This document shows, in pieces, positions 37,034-44,739 of a stretch of 46,841 nucleotides of DNA; position 1 is the stretch's first letter, and every line of letters begins with the position of its first letter. The position numbers and the translations under genes are program-made. This DNA is from Bacillota bacterium (GTDB lineage Bacteria > Bacillota > Bacilli > Alicyclobacillales > SLC66). The notes under the pieces are model-generated. The model was not told the DNA's origin. It did not search any database and saw nothing but the letters and a program-made list of their open reading frames with translations. The stretch spans positions 1-46,841 of the forward strand of contig JAKACV010000020.1 of NCBI GenBank assembly GCA_021821085.1, given 5' to 3'.

Positions 37034-37795
37034 TCAAAATCCGCCGTCTTGATAGGCGGTGCCCATCATGGCTTTTAGTGCATCACGCACTACGTCAATG
37101 GCAATGGCAAACCCAATGCCTTGTGAACTCTGACTAACAGCAGTATTAATCCCGATTACTTCGCCGTGCATATTAATTAACGGTCCACCGGAGTTCCCTC
37201 GATTAATGGCCGCATCTGTTTGTAACAGATGCGGATAGGTACGATCGCCAATTTGCATTGGTCGCTCTTTGGCGCTAACGATTCCAACCGTGACAGAATG
37301 ATCTAGTCCAAGAGGGTTTCCTACAGCGAGCACCCATTCGCCAACCTTGACGTCTTTTGAGCGACCCAAGATAAGGACAGAGATGTTTTTGGGTAAGGTT
37401 ACTTTTAATACGGCCAAGTCATGTTCGTAATTTGTGCCAACGACGTGTGCAATAATTGGCTTCTCTTTTCCAAGCATTTGAACCATGACTTTGGAGGCGC
37501 CATGAATGACATGTTCATTTGTTAAGATATATCCTCGCGGGTCAAACACGAATCCTGTTCCGATGTTTAGGGCTTGTGGCTCGTGATTGGGCATTGCCTC
37601 CCAGGGAAATCCAAATGGCAATACTGTAGATCGCGGACGCGTGTTTTCCTGAGTCACTTCAACTCCCACAATGGCACTTTTGTATCGCTCAACGATTGTG
37701 ACAAAATCGAGAGTTCCCCCGCGACGATTGGGCTTGATTGCGCCTAGTTTGCGCTTTGCAGTCTGTTTTTTTAGGTTTGGCCCCTTCTTCTGCAA
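37034..37795 (-). CDS. HtrA/DegP-like serine protease lacking PDZ domain and membrane anchor
   Basis: A 253-aa trypsin-fold protease with a complete catalytic triad: His95 in ILTNEHVIHG, Asp126 in NYEHDLAVL, and Ser202 in INRGNSGGPL. Bacillus HtrA proteins have an N-terminal membrane segment and a C-terminal PDZ domain; both are absent. The N-terminus is a basic tail (KKQTAKRKLGAIKPNRRGG). It may therefore work in the cytoplasm or in spores. The start is TTG 37795 after GAGGTG. It lies upstream of gltB on the same strand but is separated by the riboswitch. Confidence 0.87.
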   Translation of the reverse strand: MQKKGPNLKKQTAKRKLGAIKPNRRGGTLDFVTIVERYKSAIVGVEVTQENTRPRSTVLPFGFPWEAMPNHEPQALNIGTGFVFDPRGYILTNEHVIHGASKVMVQMLGKEKPIIAHVVGTNYEHDLAVLKVTLPKNISVLILGRSKDVKVGEWVLAVGNPLGLDHSVTVGIVSAKERPMQIGDRTYPHLLQTDAAINRGNSGGPLINMHGEVIGINTAVSQSSQGIGFAIAIDVVRDALKAMMGTAYQDGGF

Positions 37796-37894
37796 GCCTG
37801 CCCACCTCGTTCCTTATGGCATATGACACCATATTCGTGATGTCAGCCATAGGTTTGAGGCAAATGACCCTTTTTTGCACACTTATTCAGAGAT

Positions 37895-37940
37895 TAATAA
37901 AAAAGCTGTCCTTTTAGTCGTATAAAGACTTCTAGGACAG
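37895..37940 (-). terminator. Terminator of the DUF1450 gene
   Basis: CTGTCCT and AGTC (37906-37919) pair with GACT and AGGACAG (37927-37940), and the minus strand continues with CTTTTTTATT. It begins 7 nt past the stop codon of the 37948-38277 gene. Confidence 0.85.
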
Positions 37941-37947
37941 TCACTTA

Positions 37948-38277
37948 TCACTTATTTTGCTCAGTGCCGATCGTTGTCATTGCTGGTTCTTTCTCGTGAA
38001 GTTGTTCTTGATATCCAGATGTCCCTGGTAATGGTTGAGCGGTCATGAAATTCATCCCGCGTTCAAGTTTACGATAAAGACCCATGGGATCGCGTGCACC
38101 TATCAATGCGCCGTTACGCATTGCAAAAGGAACATCAGTACACATCCCGCACATATCGACACAATCCTTCACTTCGATTTTAAGTTCTGGATAATTCTCT
38201 CGCAGTGCAGCATAGACGGATTGCGAGTACAACTCTAGATTTTTTTTGCAAAATTGAAGATTGACTGATGAAGGCAT
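37948..38277 (-). CDS. DUF1450 (YuzB-like) protein with an extended C-terminus
   Basis: Bacillus YuzB is a protein of about 78 residues with a cysteine core; this homologue has 109. The core is present: LQFCKKNLE near the start and KDCVDMCGMCTDVPFAMRNG. The pattern (C at about 9, then a CxxxCxxC group) could bind an Fe-S cluster or zinc, as in thioredoxin-like ferredoxins. The last 30 residues (QPLPGTSGYQEQLHEKEP) are an extra polar tail. I start at ATG 38277 with AAGGGAG 9 nt upstream; the frame extends to 38307 without support. Confidence 0.8.
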   Translation of the reverse strand: MPSSVNLQFCKKNLELYSQSVYAALRENYPELKIEVKDCVDMCGMCTDVPFAMRNGALIGARDPMGLYRKLERGMNFMTAQPLPGTSGYQEQLHEKEPAMTTIGTEQNK

Positions 38278-38350
38278 TTGACACATCTCCCTTATCCACT
38301 TCACCATTCAATTGTAGCACAGTCAAATTCACGTGCGCTACAGAATTTGC

Positions 38351-38524
38351 TTAGAGAGAAAAGGGGGGCTGATATCTCACGCCATAATTGCCCTTTCGAG
38401 TCCGATAAATTTGAACAAGTGGCTGTTGTTGCCCCCGTAAAACTTGGTCATCACGTACACACATGGCAACATAATTGGCAACAGAACGCGAATCGTAGAG
38501 ACGCGCTTCATAGATCCAGCTCAT
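38351..38524 (-). CDS. Small ORF of 57 residues, function unknown
   Basis: ATG 38524 is preceded by GGAGGAGG with about 6 nt spacing, one of the strongest ribosome sites in the window. The product begins MSWIYEARLYDSRSVANYVA and is basic near its end (YRTRKGNYGVRYQPP). The other strand here also has an open frame (38278-38559), but it lacks a ribosome site. I recognise no family. Confidence 0.6.
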   Translation of the reverse strand: MSWIYEARLYDSRSVANYVAMCVRDDQVLRGQQQPLVQIYRTRKGNYGVRYQPPFSL

Positions 38525-38615
38525 ACATACCCTCCTCCATTTTCATGGTTGTCCGGTAATGAAGAGTGTACCCGAAGAAGCGCTTTGACATGTAGGGCAT
38601 AACGTTTTTATGCGA

Positions 38616-39410
38616 TCAATGGGTAGCTAATGTTGCTTCGAGTAGCATTCCAGCGTGTTTTTTGACATTGACGCCACCTTGTTCAAAGAGTAAGTACTGC
38701 CCACGTATACCAATGAGGATGTCATCGATATCTTGTTTTTCAAGTGAAATTGATCGTGCCTTTGGTGTGAAATTTGGAAGAACAGGATAACTAAAATCGT
38801 GAACGGGCATCGCGTCCAATAAGTATGTGGACCATGATTCAGGTAAACGAGCCTTTATTTGTGCAGCGACTTCGATTACGTTTATATCTGCAGTAACGCC
38901 TTGTAGTAATTTCCTCCAATTAGTTTTATCTGGAAGTTCTTTGGCCACTTCCATTTCAAGTTCTCCCGCAAGTTTGCGTGTAGGTAATTCTGCAAACAGC
39001 ATCGCACGTACAGCTCCCTGATCAATCCAGCGGATCCATTCGCGCTGTTTTCGCGTGAGACCCACTTTCACCTGGCTGCTGACTGCTAGATAAACATAAT
39101 GTGGAATCATACAATGAGTGGCTGCAAATGTTTCATCTCGACATGTTCCAAGCGCGAAATGACACTCGTGTGGTTTTACGATGCATAAGTCTGTTTCCGC
39201 AAGGGTGGTAACACAAGGATAACAGTAGCCTCCTTGGTATAGTTTGTTGACCTTTCGACCACAGGCAACACATCGTTTTTCACCTAGATATTGAATGTGG
39301 ATTTGCTTTCCTATCCAATCATTCATCACAATCTGTTTTTCGCCTAAATTCCATTGATATTGAATCGGTTGGTTGAACGTATGTGTCAGACCATTCGCAA
39401 AACCTTTCAA
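38616..39410 (-). CDS. DUF2797 family protein
   Basis: The 264-aa protein has a central zinc-binding part (RCVACGRKV...GGYCYPC...CHFALGTC), followed by HYVYLAVSSQVKVGLTRKQREWIRWIDQGA, the strongly conserved stretch of DUF2797. The later part is alpha/beta and the C-terminus has GIRGQYLLFEQGGVNV. The function is unknown; the KVGLTR..R..QGA block recalls GIY-YIG-like folds. I start at TTG 39410, 9 nt after AGGAG; the TTG at 39419 directly abuts that site and is less likely. Confidence 0.82.
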   Translation of the reverse strand: MKGFANGLTHTFNQPIQYQWNLGEKQIVMNDWIGKQIHIQYLGEKRCVACGRKVNKLYQGGYCYPCVTTLAETDLCIVKPHECHFALGTCRDETFAATHCMIPHYVYLAVSSQVKVGLTRKQREWIRWIDQGAVRAMLFAELPTRKLAGELEMEVAKELPDKTNWRKLLQGVTADINVIEVAAQIKARLPESWSTYLLDAMPVHDFSYPVLPNFTPKARSISLEKQDIDDILIGIRGQYLLFEQGGVNVKKHAGMLLEATLATH

Positions 39411-39518
39411 GTGACCCAACTCCTAGCTAAAATCCTCATTTATCCCATACGGAATCATGCAATAATGTCACTTCTTCAGGTGATGCTACCTAGTATGTGA
39501 TGAAGGAGGACACTCTAC

Positions 39519-40184
39519 ATGTTAATTCTTGCAGCCATTATTCCTGCTTTGCTTTTCTTGGTCATCATCTATCGAGCTGATCGCCAACTTGAAAAACCAC
39601 AATTTGTATTTCTATTGTATTTCATTGGCATGTTAATCGTATTGCCAGCTGCATTTGCGGAAAAGTATCTGCTCGATGTATATAGTCAAACCTCTGAGCC
39701 GCAGACGGGTTTTTGGGCGACTTTAGTGACTGCTTTCTTTATCGCCGGTGCAGTAGAAGAGTCGCTAAAGGCAGTTGCCTTTAGGCGCCTTGTGTATCCA
39801 AAGTCGTTTTTTAATCAACCGTATGATGGTATTGTGTATGCGGTGGCCATTGGTCTCGGATTTGCTACAATAGAAAATGTGATGTATGTGTTGAGTTCTG
39901 GTCTTGCTACTGCTTTTGTAAGAGCGTTTACAGCAGTTCCCGCTCATGCCTTGTTTGGAGTTGTCATGGGCTCGTATTTTAGTCGCAGTAAATTTGATTC
40001 GGCTCCGATGTGGCCAGCTTTTATCGTTCCGGCGTTACTTCATGGACTTTATGATACATTTGCCATGACACAGGGCTATCTTTCGAACGTATTGCTCATC
40101 GTGTTTTTGATGTGGCTTGTCCGTTTTGCATATCTACGTAGTTATCCTTTATTACACTCAAACATGTATTATCGCATATCATGA
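39519..40184 (+). CDS. prsW: Intramembrane protease PrsW
   Basis: PrsW cuts anti-sigma factors such as RsiW at site 1 in Bacillus. The 221-aa protein has about seven membrane helices. The active glutamate motif GAVEESLKAVAF is followed by GLGFATIENVMYVL and the histidines in VPAHALFGVVMG and LLHGLYDTF, as in PF13367. AAGGAGG precedes ATG 39519. In Bacillus prsW lies next to the gudB-sleB-ypeB cluster; here it is about 17 kb away. It overlaps the convergent gene at 40169 by 16 bp. Confidence 0.9.
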   Translation: MLILAAIIPALLFLVIIYRADRQLEKPQFVFLLYFIGMLIVLPAAFAEKYLLDVYSQTSEPQTGFWATLVTAFFIAGAVEESLKAVAFRRLVYPKSFFNQPYDGIVYAVAIGLGFATIENVMYVLSSGLATAFVRAFTAVPAHALFGVVMGSYFSRSKFDSAPMWPAFIVPALLHGLYDTFAMTQGYLSNVLLIVFLMWLVRFAYLRSYPLLHSNMYYRIS

Positions 40185-40528
40185 CCACTTTGCCCTGCCC
40201 GTAAGGGGTTATCAGGAACGCCTTCAAAGGTAAAGAGAATACCCAATTCTGTTTTGAAAATAGAAATATCCGCTTCTTCATCTATCATAAGTAAATGAAA
40301 CAAATTCATGTCTGTTTTAAAGTAAGGGCTTAAATGTTCATCGTGAAAGCGCAGACTTATGACTCGGGAGCGTTCTGACGTTGGAACGCGATAACCGGAC
40401 ATGGCAGCCCAATCTAACAGCATGTCACAGATGATTGTTTCTGCACCACTTTTTGAGCGCATAAATTCATATATAGACCGTGCCGCTCGCGCTTTGCGGC
40501 TATGTTCAGTGACCAAGGCATAATGCAT
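40169..40528 (-). CDS. Hypothetical protein, 119 aa
   Basis: GAGGAGG lies 7 nt before ATG 40528, which supports expression. The protein has a basic N-terminal helical part (SRKARAARSIYEFMRSKSGAE), then a mixed alpha/beta region (RVISLRFHDEHLSPYFK) and a polar C-terminus. No membrane helix, no cysteine cluster and no known domain are seen. Its 3' end overlaps prsW by 16 bp. A palindrome sits just upstream of the ribosome site. Confidence 0.65.
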   Translation of the reverse strand: MHYALVTEHSRKARAARSIYEFMRSKSGAETIICDMLLDWAAMSGYRVPTSERSRVISLRFHDEHLSPYFKTDMNLFHLLMIDEEADISIFKTELGILFTFEGVPDNPLRAGQSGHDMR

Positions 40529-40552
40529 ACTGCGCCTCCTCTGTACAACAAG

Positions 40553-40592
40553 GAATGCCCCCTGTGGTAACCAACCGGATTAGGGGGCATTC
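40553..40592 (-). terminator. Hairpin downstream of pepA, possibly a leader attenuator
   Basis: GAATGCCCCCT (40553-40563) pairs with AGGGGGCATTC (40582-40592) around an 18-nt loop. It could terminate pepA (stop at 40718), but it also lies between a candidate -10 box (TATACT at 40625-40630 on the minus strand) and the ribosome site of the 40528 gene. Confidence 0.55.
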
Positions 40593-40717
40593 TCTTGCTT
40601 TGAAACACAACTAAGCTTATCTGTAGTATAACGTAAAACTCAGTTCCATGGGAGTAAAAAATTGTGGACTGAGATGTAACTTGTACCACAAAATCATTCA
40701 TGCGAAGTGGTGGATAG

Positions 40718-42106
40718 TTATTTAGACAAGTTGATTACTGTTTTGGCGAGTACACGGACACCGAATCCAGTGGCGCCAGCAGGTTTATATCCAGAAGTCG
40801 ATTCCGCTTCCATGGGCCCCGCCATATCAATATGCGCCCATTGTGCATCATCTTTTACAAAATGCTGTAAGAATAAAGCAGCGGTGATTGCTCCGCCTTT
40901 CCCTTTTCCGATATTGGAAATATCAGCATATGTACTTTTTAATTGTTCATTGTATTCTTCGATGAGTGGCATTCTCCATAAGCCATCTCCACTTTCCATT
41001 CCAACTTGCTGAAGTGTTGGAACGAGCAGGTCAGTGCCAAAGACTGCAGCGTACTTTGTGCCCAGTGCTGCGGCTGCAGCGCCAGTCAGAGTTGCAATGT
41101 CGATCGTGAATGCTGCATTCATGTTCATTGCGCGAATCAGGGCATCGGCTAAGACAAGTCGGCCTTCTGCGTCTGTATTAGCGACTTGTACAGAAATGCC
41201 ATTTGGGTATTGGATCAATTCTCCTGGAAGCATAGAGCCTGCATCAGGAATGTTTTCAGCTGTAGCGATCAGTGCCACGACATTGCATTGTGTTTTTGCA
41301 GCGACTAATGCGTCCATTGCTCCGATGACTGCAGCTGCACCAGCCATGTCCATTCGCATGTCGCTGATGTCGCGAGCACTTTTTAAACTCACACCGCCTG
41401 TATCAAACGTGATGCCTTTACCAACGAGAGCTATAAGAGGCTTCGCAGGATCACTCACATATCGAATCTCGATGAAACGCGGTGTGTTGATACTGCCTTT
41501 TCCTACGGTGAGTACCCCAACCATCTGCTCTTCGATCAATTGATCACCTTGATATACGGTAACGGTTGCGGGGGTTGTGGCAAAGTGGGTAGTAACGAAT
41601 TCGGCCAACGTACTAGGGCGAAGTCGATTTGGTGGTTCATTGGCAAGATCGCGAGCAAGTGTTGTCGAAGTTGCGTAGATGGTACCTTGTTGAATACTAT
41701 CGTCTACACTATTCTTAGTAATTAACGCGACTTCATGTAGTGATGAGGGTTTCTGTGCAGATTTATACTTATCAAAGCGATATGCACCAAGTAGAATTCC
41801 TTCTGTAATTGCTGCAGCTTCTTCTTGTGCGTCAAATAACTGTGGCAAAACAAGCTCAGCTGTAGTCCACTCTTCTTTGTTTGCTTCTCGTGCTGCTTGT
41901 CCAGCGGCAAAACGCAGTGTGTCAACATCAACTTTTTGGGAGTCGCCAATCCCGATCAAAATAAATTGATCACGAATCGTAACAGATCCTGTTTGAGTAT
42001 GTCGTTTTGATAATAACATTCCACCATATTCAGTCATTTGATGAGTAACAAAAATTATTTTTTCGGAAGTATTTGATTTATGCGTACTACGCAAAATCAC
42101 TTTCAT
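40718..42106 (-). CDS. pepA: Leucyl aminopeptidase (cytosol aminopeptidase)
   Basis: The 462-aa M17 family enzyme removes N-terminal residues from peptides with two metal ions. The catalytic lysine and metal ligands are in GKGITFDTGGVSLK, MRMDMAGAAAV and the signature NTDAEGRLVLADAL. The N-terminal 160 residues are the poorly conserved hexamer-forming domain. AAGGGGTG precedes the ATG. A TTGACA promoter is directly upstream and the gene is monocistronic. Confidence 0.95.
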   Translation of the reverse strand: MKVILRSTHKSNTSEKIIFVTHQMTEYGGMLLSKRHTQTGSVTIRDQFILIGIGDSQKVDVDTLRFAAGQAAREANKEEWTTAELVLPQLFDAQEEAAAITEGILLGAYRFDKYKSAQKPSSLHEVALITKNSVDDSIQQGTIYATSTTLARDLANEPPNRLRPSTLAEFVTTHFATTPATVTVYQGDQLIEEQMVGVLTVGKGSINTPRFIEIRYVSDPAKPLIALVGKGITFDTGGVSLKSARDISDMRMDMAGAAAVIGAMDALVAAKTQCNVVALIATAENIPDAGSMLPGELIQYPNGISVQVANTDAEGRLVLADALIRAMNMNAAFTIDIATLTGAAAAALGTKYAAVFGTDLLVPTLQQVGMESGDGLWRMPLIEEYNEQLKSTYADISNIGKGKGGAITAALFLQHFVKDDAQWAHIDMAGPMEAESTSGYKPAGATGFGVRVLAKTVINLSK

Positions 42107-42126
42107 GCGATCACCCCTTGCCTGTA

Positions 42127-42156
42127 ATTATCTATAGTATACTTCATTCGTGTCAA
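42127..42156 (-). promoter_or_regulatory. Sigma-A type promoter of pepA
   Basis: A consensus TTGACA -35 box (42151-42156, minus strand) and GATAAT (42127-42132) are 18 nt apart. The transcript leader would be about 14 nt. Confidence 0.65.
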
Positions 42157-42252
42157 CTCACGTAAAAATCTTACCCAAGAGCAATTTATCGCTTTAGTTT
42201 ATTCCGTGTTATACTAAGATTTTCTAGGAGTAGCGAATGGAAGGTGCTGCGT

Positions 42253-42537
42253 ATGCGAAATGAGCGAACATTGATTGAACGAATTGTGCTGTCTAAGGTG
42301 GCGGAGGGAGAATTACGCACTCTTGATTTGGATCTTCATCGAAGTGATATTGGATATGAAATTTATGTTTTTGATGCGGAAGAAGACTTCGAAACGCCAT
42401 CAATTTATTGTGAAAATTTCGAGGAGGCCAGGGTCATTTTCACGCGATATATGGATTTGATTGTTCAGGAGTCTGTACTACCACTGGAAACGTTATATGA
42501 TTTTTCGCAACGAATCTATCATGTGCTTTTACAGTAA
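42253..42537 (+). CDS. Hypothetical acidic protein, 94 aa
   Basis: GGAAGG lies about 8 nt before ATG 42253; the frame also opens at GTG 42244, which is poorly placed. A TATACT box at 42210-42215 may be its -10. The product is acidic (FDAEEDFETPSIYCENFEEA), with alternating strands and a C-terminal helix, and has no membrane segment. No family is recognised. The stop codon overlaps the convergent Sir2 gene by 9 bp. Confidence 0.65.
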   Translation: MRNERTLIERIVLSKVAEGELRTLDLDLHRSDIGYEIYVFDAEEDFETPSIYCENFEEARVIFTRYMDLIVQESVLPLETLYDFSQRIYHVLLQ

Positions 42538-43212
42538 CTGATTCGACTTTATCGAAAGATAGCGTTGTAGCGTCTGTTCTGCTTCTTGGTTAATTTCGAT
42601 GATTGGAATATGATTTTGCATAGCGATGAGTGGCAGTTGTGAAACGGGATTCATCTGAAGTCGTGTACCAATAATAAAAAGTAAATCGGATGTAGTCATC
42701 CACTGGATGGCTTTAACGAGTTGTTTAACATGTTCTCCTTCAAAAACGATATCTGGCCACATCATGTGGCCGCATGCGGGACATTCCATCGCGTTTAGGG
42801 AATGTTTATTTACGCGAACGAGTGATCGACACCCGTGACAGCGTAAGCGAGTTAGTGAACCATGTAGTTCGATAAGATGATAAGAGCCCGCACGATCATG
42901 AAGTCCATCAATGTTTTGTGTAATAATCCGAACATTCCGCTCGGCGAGTAAATGATGGGCTGGGTTTGGACTTGCCTTTAACCAAGTCGTCATCATGGCT
43001 TGATACGCTTGTTGATATTCTATGATGTGTCGATGTGCTTGATCTAATTTGAACAGTTCCTCAAGTGATCGCCCTAGCCATGTTGATTCGATGGTTGGCA
43101 ATCCACTTGATGTGCTGATACCTGCACCCGTTATGGCAATAGGGTGTGAGGCGTGATGAATGGCTTCTAGGATATCTTTTTTATGGTATAATTCTGTCGT
43201 TGTATAAAACAT
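42529..43212 (-). CDS. Sir2-family NAD-dependent protein deacylase, divergent
   Basis: The 227-aa sirtuin has the NAD motif ITGAGISTSSGLPT, the catalytic TQNIDGLHDRAG with HG in IELHGSLT, the zinc site CHGC...CPAC, and IIGTRLQ. The usual PDFR following GAGIS is replaced by PTIEST, so the Phe-Arg pair that helps position NAD is absent. This subtype may be catalytically altered. AAGGGGG precedes ATG 43212. It shares its upstream region with the divergent T-box promoter. Confidence 0.85.
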   Translation of the reverse strand: MFYTTTELYHKKDILEAIHHASHPIAITGAGISTSSGLPTIESTWLGRSLEELFKLDQAHRHIIEYQQAYQAMMTTWLKASPNPAHHLLAERNVRIITQNIDGLHDRAGSYHLIELHGSLTRLRCHGCRSLVRVNKHSLNAMECPACGHMMWPDIVFEGEHVKQLVKAIQWMTTSDLLFIIGTRLQMNPVSQLPLIAMQNHIPIIEINQEAEQTLQRYLSIKSNQLL

Positions 43213-43227
43213 ATTTTATATTCCCCC

Positions 43228-43257
43228 TTGACGAATGAGTCGTTCTTGTAGTATTCT
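43228..43257 (+). promoter_or_regulatory. Sigma-A type promoter of the serine T-box operon
   Basis: TTGACG (43228-43233) and TATTCT (43252-43257) are 18 nt apart, about 7 nt ahead of the leader start near 43264. Confidence 0.6.
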
Positions 43258-43270
43258 CTGAAAAATTCCA

Positions 43271-43550
43271 TATTACTAAAACAGTGATGGAAACGAGCCT
43301 ATGGGAAGTGTGAAGAGAACTGACGGGTGGTGCGAGTCAGTGACGGAACGTAGGACTTTAGCCTTCCAGAGTGAAGAGTGAACGTGGTAATTGCACTAGT
43401 AGCTTGTTACGTTGACCTCGTTATCGGTCTCGGTTACTCATAAGAGAACCGACTGAGCTGATTGACCGTGAGGCGATCAGGATTTAGGGTGGTACCGCAA
43501 GCGTTTTGACCGCTTGCCCCTGTATGATAGGGGCAAGCGGTTTTGTGTTT
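43271..43550 (+). ncRNA. T-box leader, serine-type (specifier AGC)
   Basis: The T-box sequence AGGGTGGTACCGC is at 43486-43498. Stem I starts with AGTGATGGAAACGAG; CCTATG/CGTAGG pair (43300-43355 region), ACTGAC/GTCAGT close the distal hairpin, and the specifier loop reads ACTTT-AGC-CTTCC. The AGC at 43360-43362 is a serine codon. The terminator is CCGCTTGCCCCT/AGGGGCAAGCGG (43510-43540) with a T-run (43541-43550); antitermination is expected when uncharged tRNA-Ser binds. The next genes, an aminotransferase and serA, fit serine control. Confidence 0.92.
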
Positions 43551-43578
43551 AGATGGATAAATAATAGGAGTGGATAAC

Positions 43579-44739
43579 ATGTTTGAAGAAAAGACAGTTT
43601 TACGAATTCCGGGACCTACCCCTGTACCTCCCGAAGTAACGAGAGCGATGACACATGCCATGATTGGTCATCGCAGTGGTGATTTTTCTTCGTTATTAGC
43701 GGAAGTTGAAGCAAGTTTACGCGATTTATTTCAAACTTCTGGCGACGTCGCGGTGATTGCAGGAACAGGAACGGGGGGATTAGAAGCGGCAGTTTACAGC
43801 ATGGTGCATGCTGGAGACCGTGTGCTTGCTATTTCTACAGGGAACTTTGGCGATCGATTCACAGAGATTGCACGTCGCACAGAGGCCGATGTGATTTCTT
43901 TGAATTGTGAATGGGGGCAGCCGGCGAAAGTTGAAGAGGTTGCTCGTATACTCGCAGAACACTCAGACATTCGAGTGGTGCTCCTAACGCATTGCGAAAC
44001 ATCTACTGGCGTTTTAAATAATGTGCAACAGATTGCTCATATCACACAGGAATACGGCGCTTATTTAATTGTTGATGCAGTGAGTTCGTTTGTGGGATCT
44101 CCTCTTCCAATGGATGAATGGAATGTAGACGTAGTAGTTACCGGTTCGCAAAAGGCACTCGGGTTGCCTCCAGGATTGGCTCTCGTGGCAATGAGTTCGC
44201 GCGCGATCGAGCGTGTCAAAAATGGCCCTGCGGCGCGTTCGTTTTATTTTGATCTTAAACGTTATCAAAAGGGGTTGGGTGATTCTACAACGCCGTGGAC
44301 GCCCCCTGTTAGCTTGATTTATGGACTGCGAGAATCCTTATTGATGATTCAAGAGGAAGGGTTGCAACAGGCACAGCGAAGGCACCGCTTATTACGTGAC
44401 ATGACAAGAGCGGGTATTCGGGCGATGGGACTTTCTCTCGTGGTGAATGACGAAAAATCCGCAAGTGATACTGTTACTACTGTCTTTGTTCCCGATGCAG
44501 ATCAGGTTTGCAAAGTAATGAAAAATGATCTTCATATTGTGGTAGCAGGCGGGCAAAAGCAGCTATCTGGAAAGATTATTCGCATAGGTCATATGGGATA
44601 TGTTGATGCTAGTGATATGTTACAGTGTCTCGCTGCGTTGGAAATTGCACTTGTAAAAACGGGTTATAAAATGGAGTTAGGCGCAGGCGTTAGAGCTGCA
44701 CAGGAGGTGTATTTACATGCTTCGAATTCTCGTGACTGA
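43579..44739 (+). CDS. Class V aminotransferase, probable phosphoserine aminotransferase
   Basis: The 386-aa PLP enzyme resembles the alanine-glyoxylate/serine-pyruvate aminotransferase branch. It opens with RIPGPTPVPPEV, has the phosphate-binding AGTGTGGLEA, the NAD-like turn IVDAVSS, and the PLP lysine (Lys192) in TGSQKALGLPPG. Because it is under a serine T-box and overlaps serA by 23 nt, I infer that it makes phosphoserine from phosphohydroxypyruvate in place of a normal SerC. ATG 43579 follows AGGAG by 8 nt. The last residues of the protein coincide with the start of serA. Confidence 0.85.
   Translation: MFEEKTVLRIPGPTPVPPEVTRAMTHAMIGHRSGDFSSLLAEVEASLRDLFQTSGDVAVIAGTGTGGLEAAVYSMVHAGDRVLAISTGNFGDRFTEIARRTEADVISLNCEWGQPAKVEEVARILAEHSDIRVVLLTHCETSTGVLNNVQQIAHITQEYGAYLIVDAVSSFVGSPLPMDEWNVDVVVTGSQKALGLPPGLALVAMSSRAIERVKNGPAARSFYFDLKRYQKGLGDSTTPWTPPVSLIYGLRESLLMIQEEGLQQAQRRHRLLRDMTRAGIRAMGLSLVVNDEKSASDTVTTVFVPDADQVCKVMKNDLHIVVAGGQKQLSGKIIRIGHMGYVDASDMLQCLAALEIALVKTGYKMELGAGVRAAQEVYLHASNSRD

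Noticed and set aside
38278-38559. Plus-strand ORF of 93 codons
   Set aside because: No ribosome site or promoter; it lies opposite a better-supported minus-strand ORF.
42529-43212. Sir2 gene as part of an anti-phage defence system
   Set aside because: It is a stand-alone short sirtuin without a partner gene; its neighbours are housekeeping genes.
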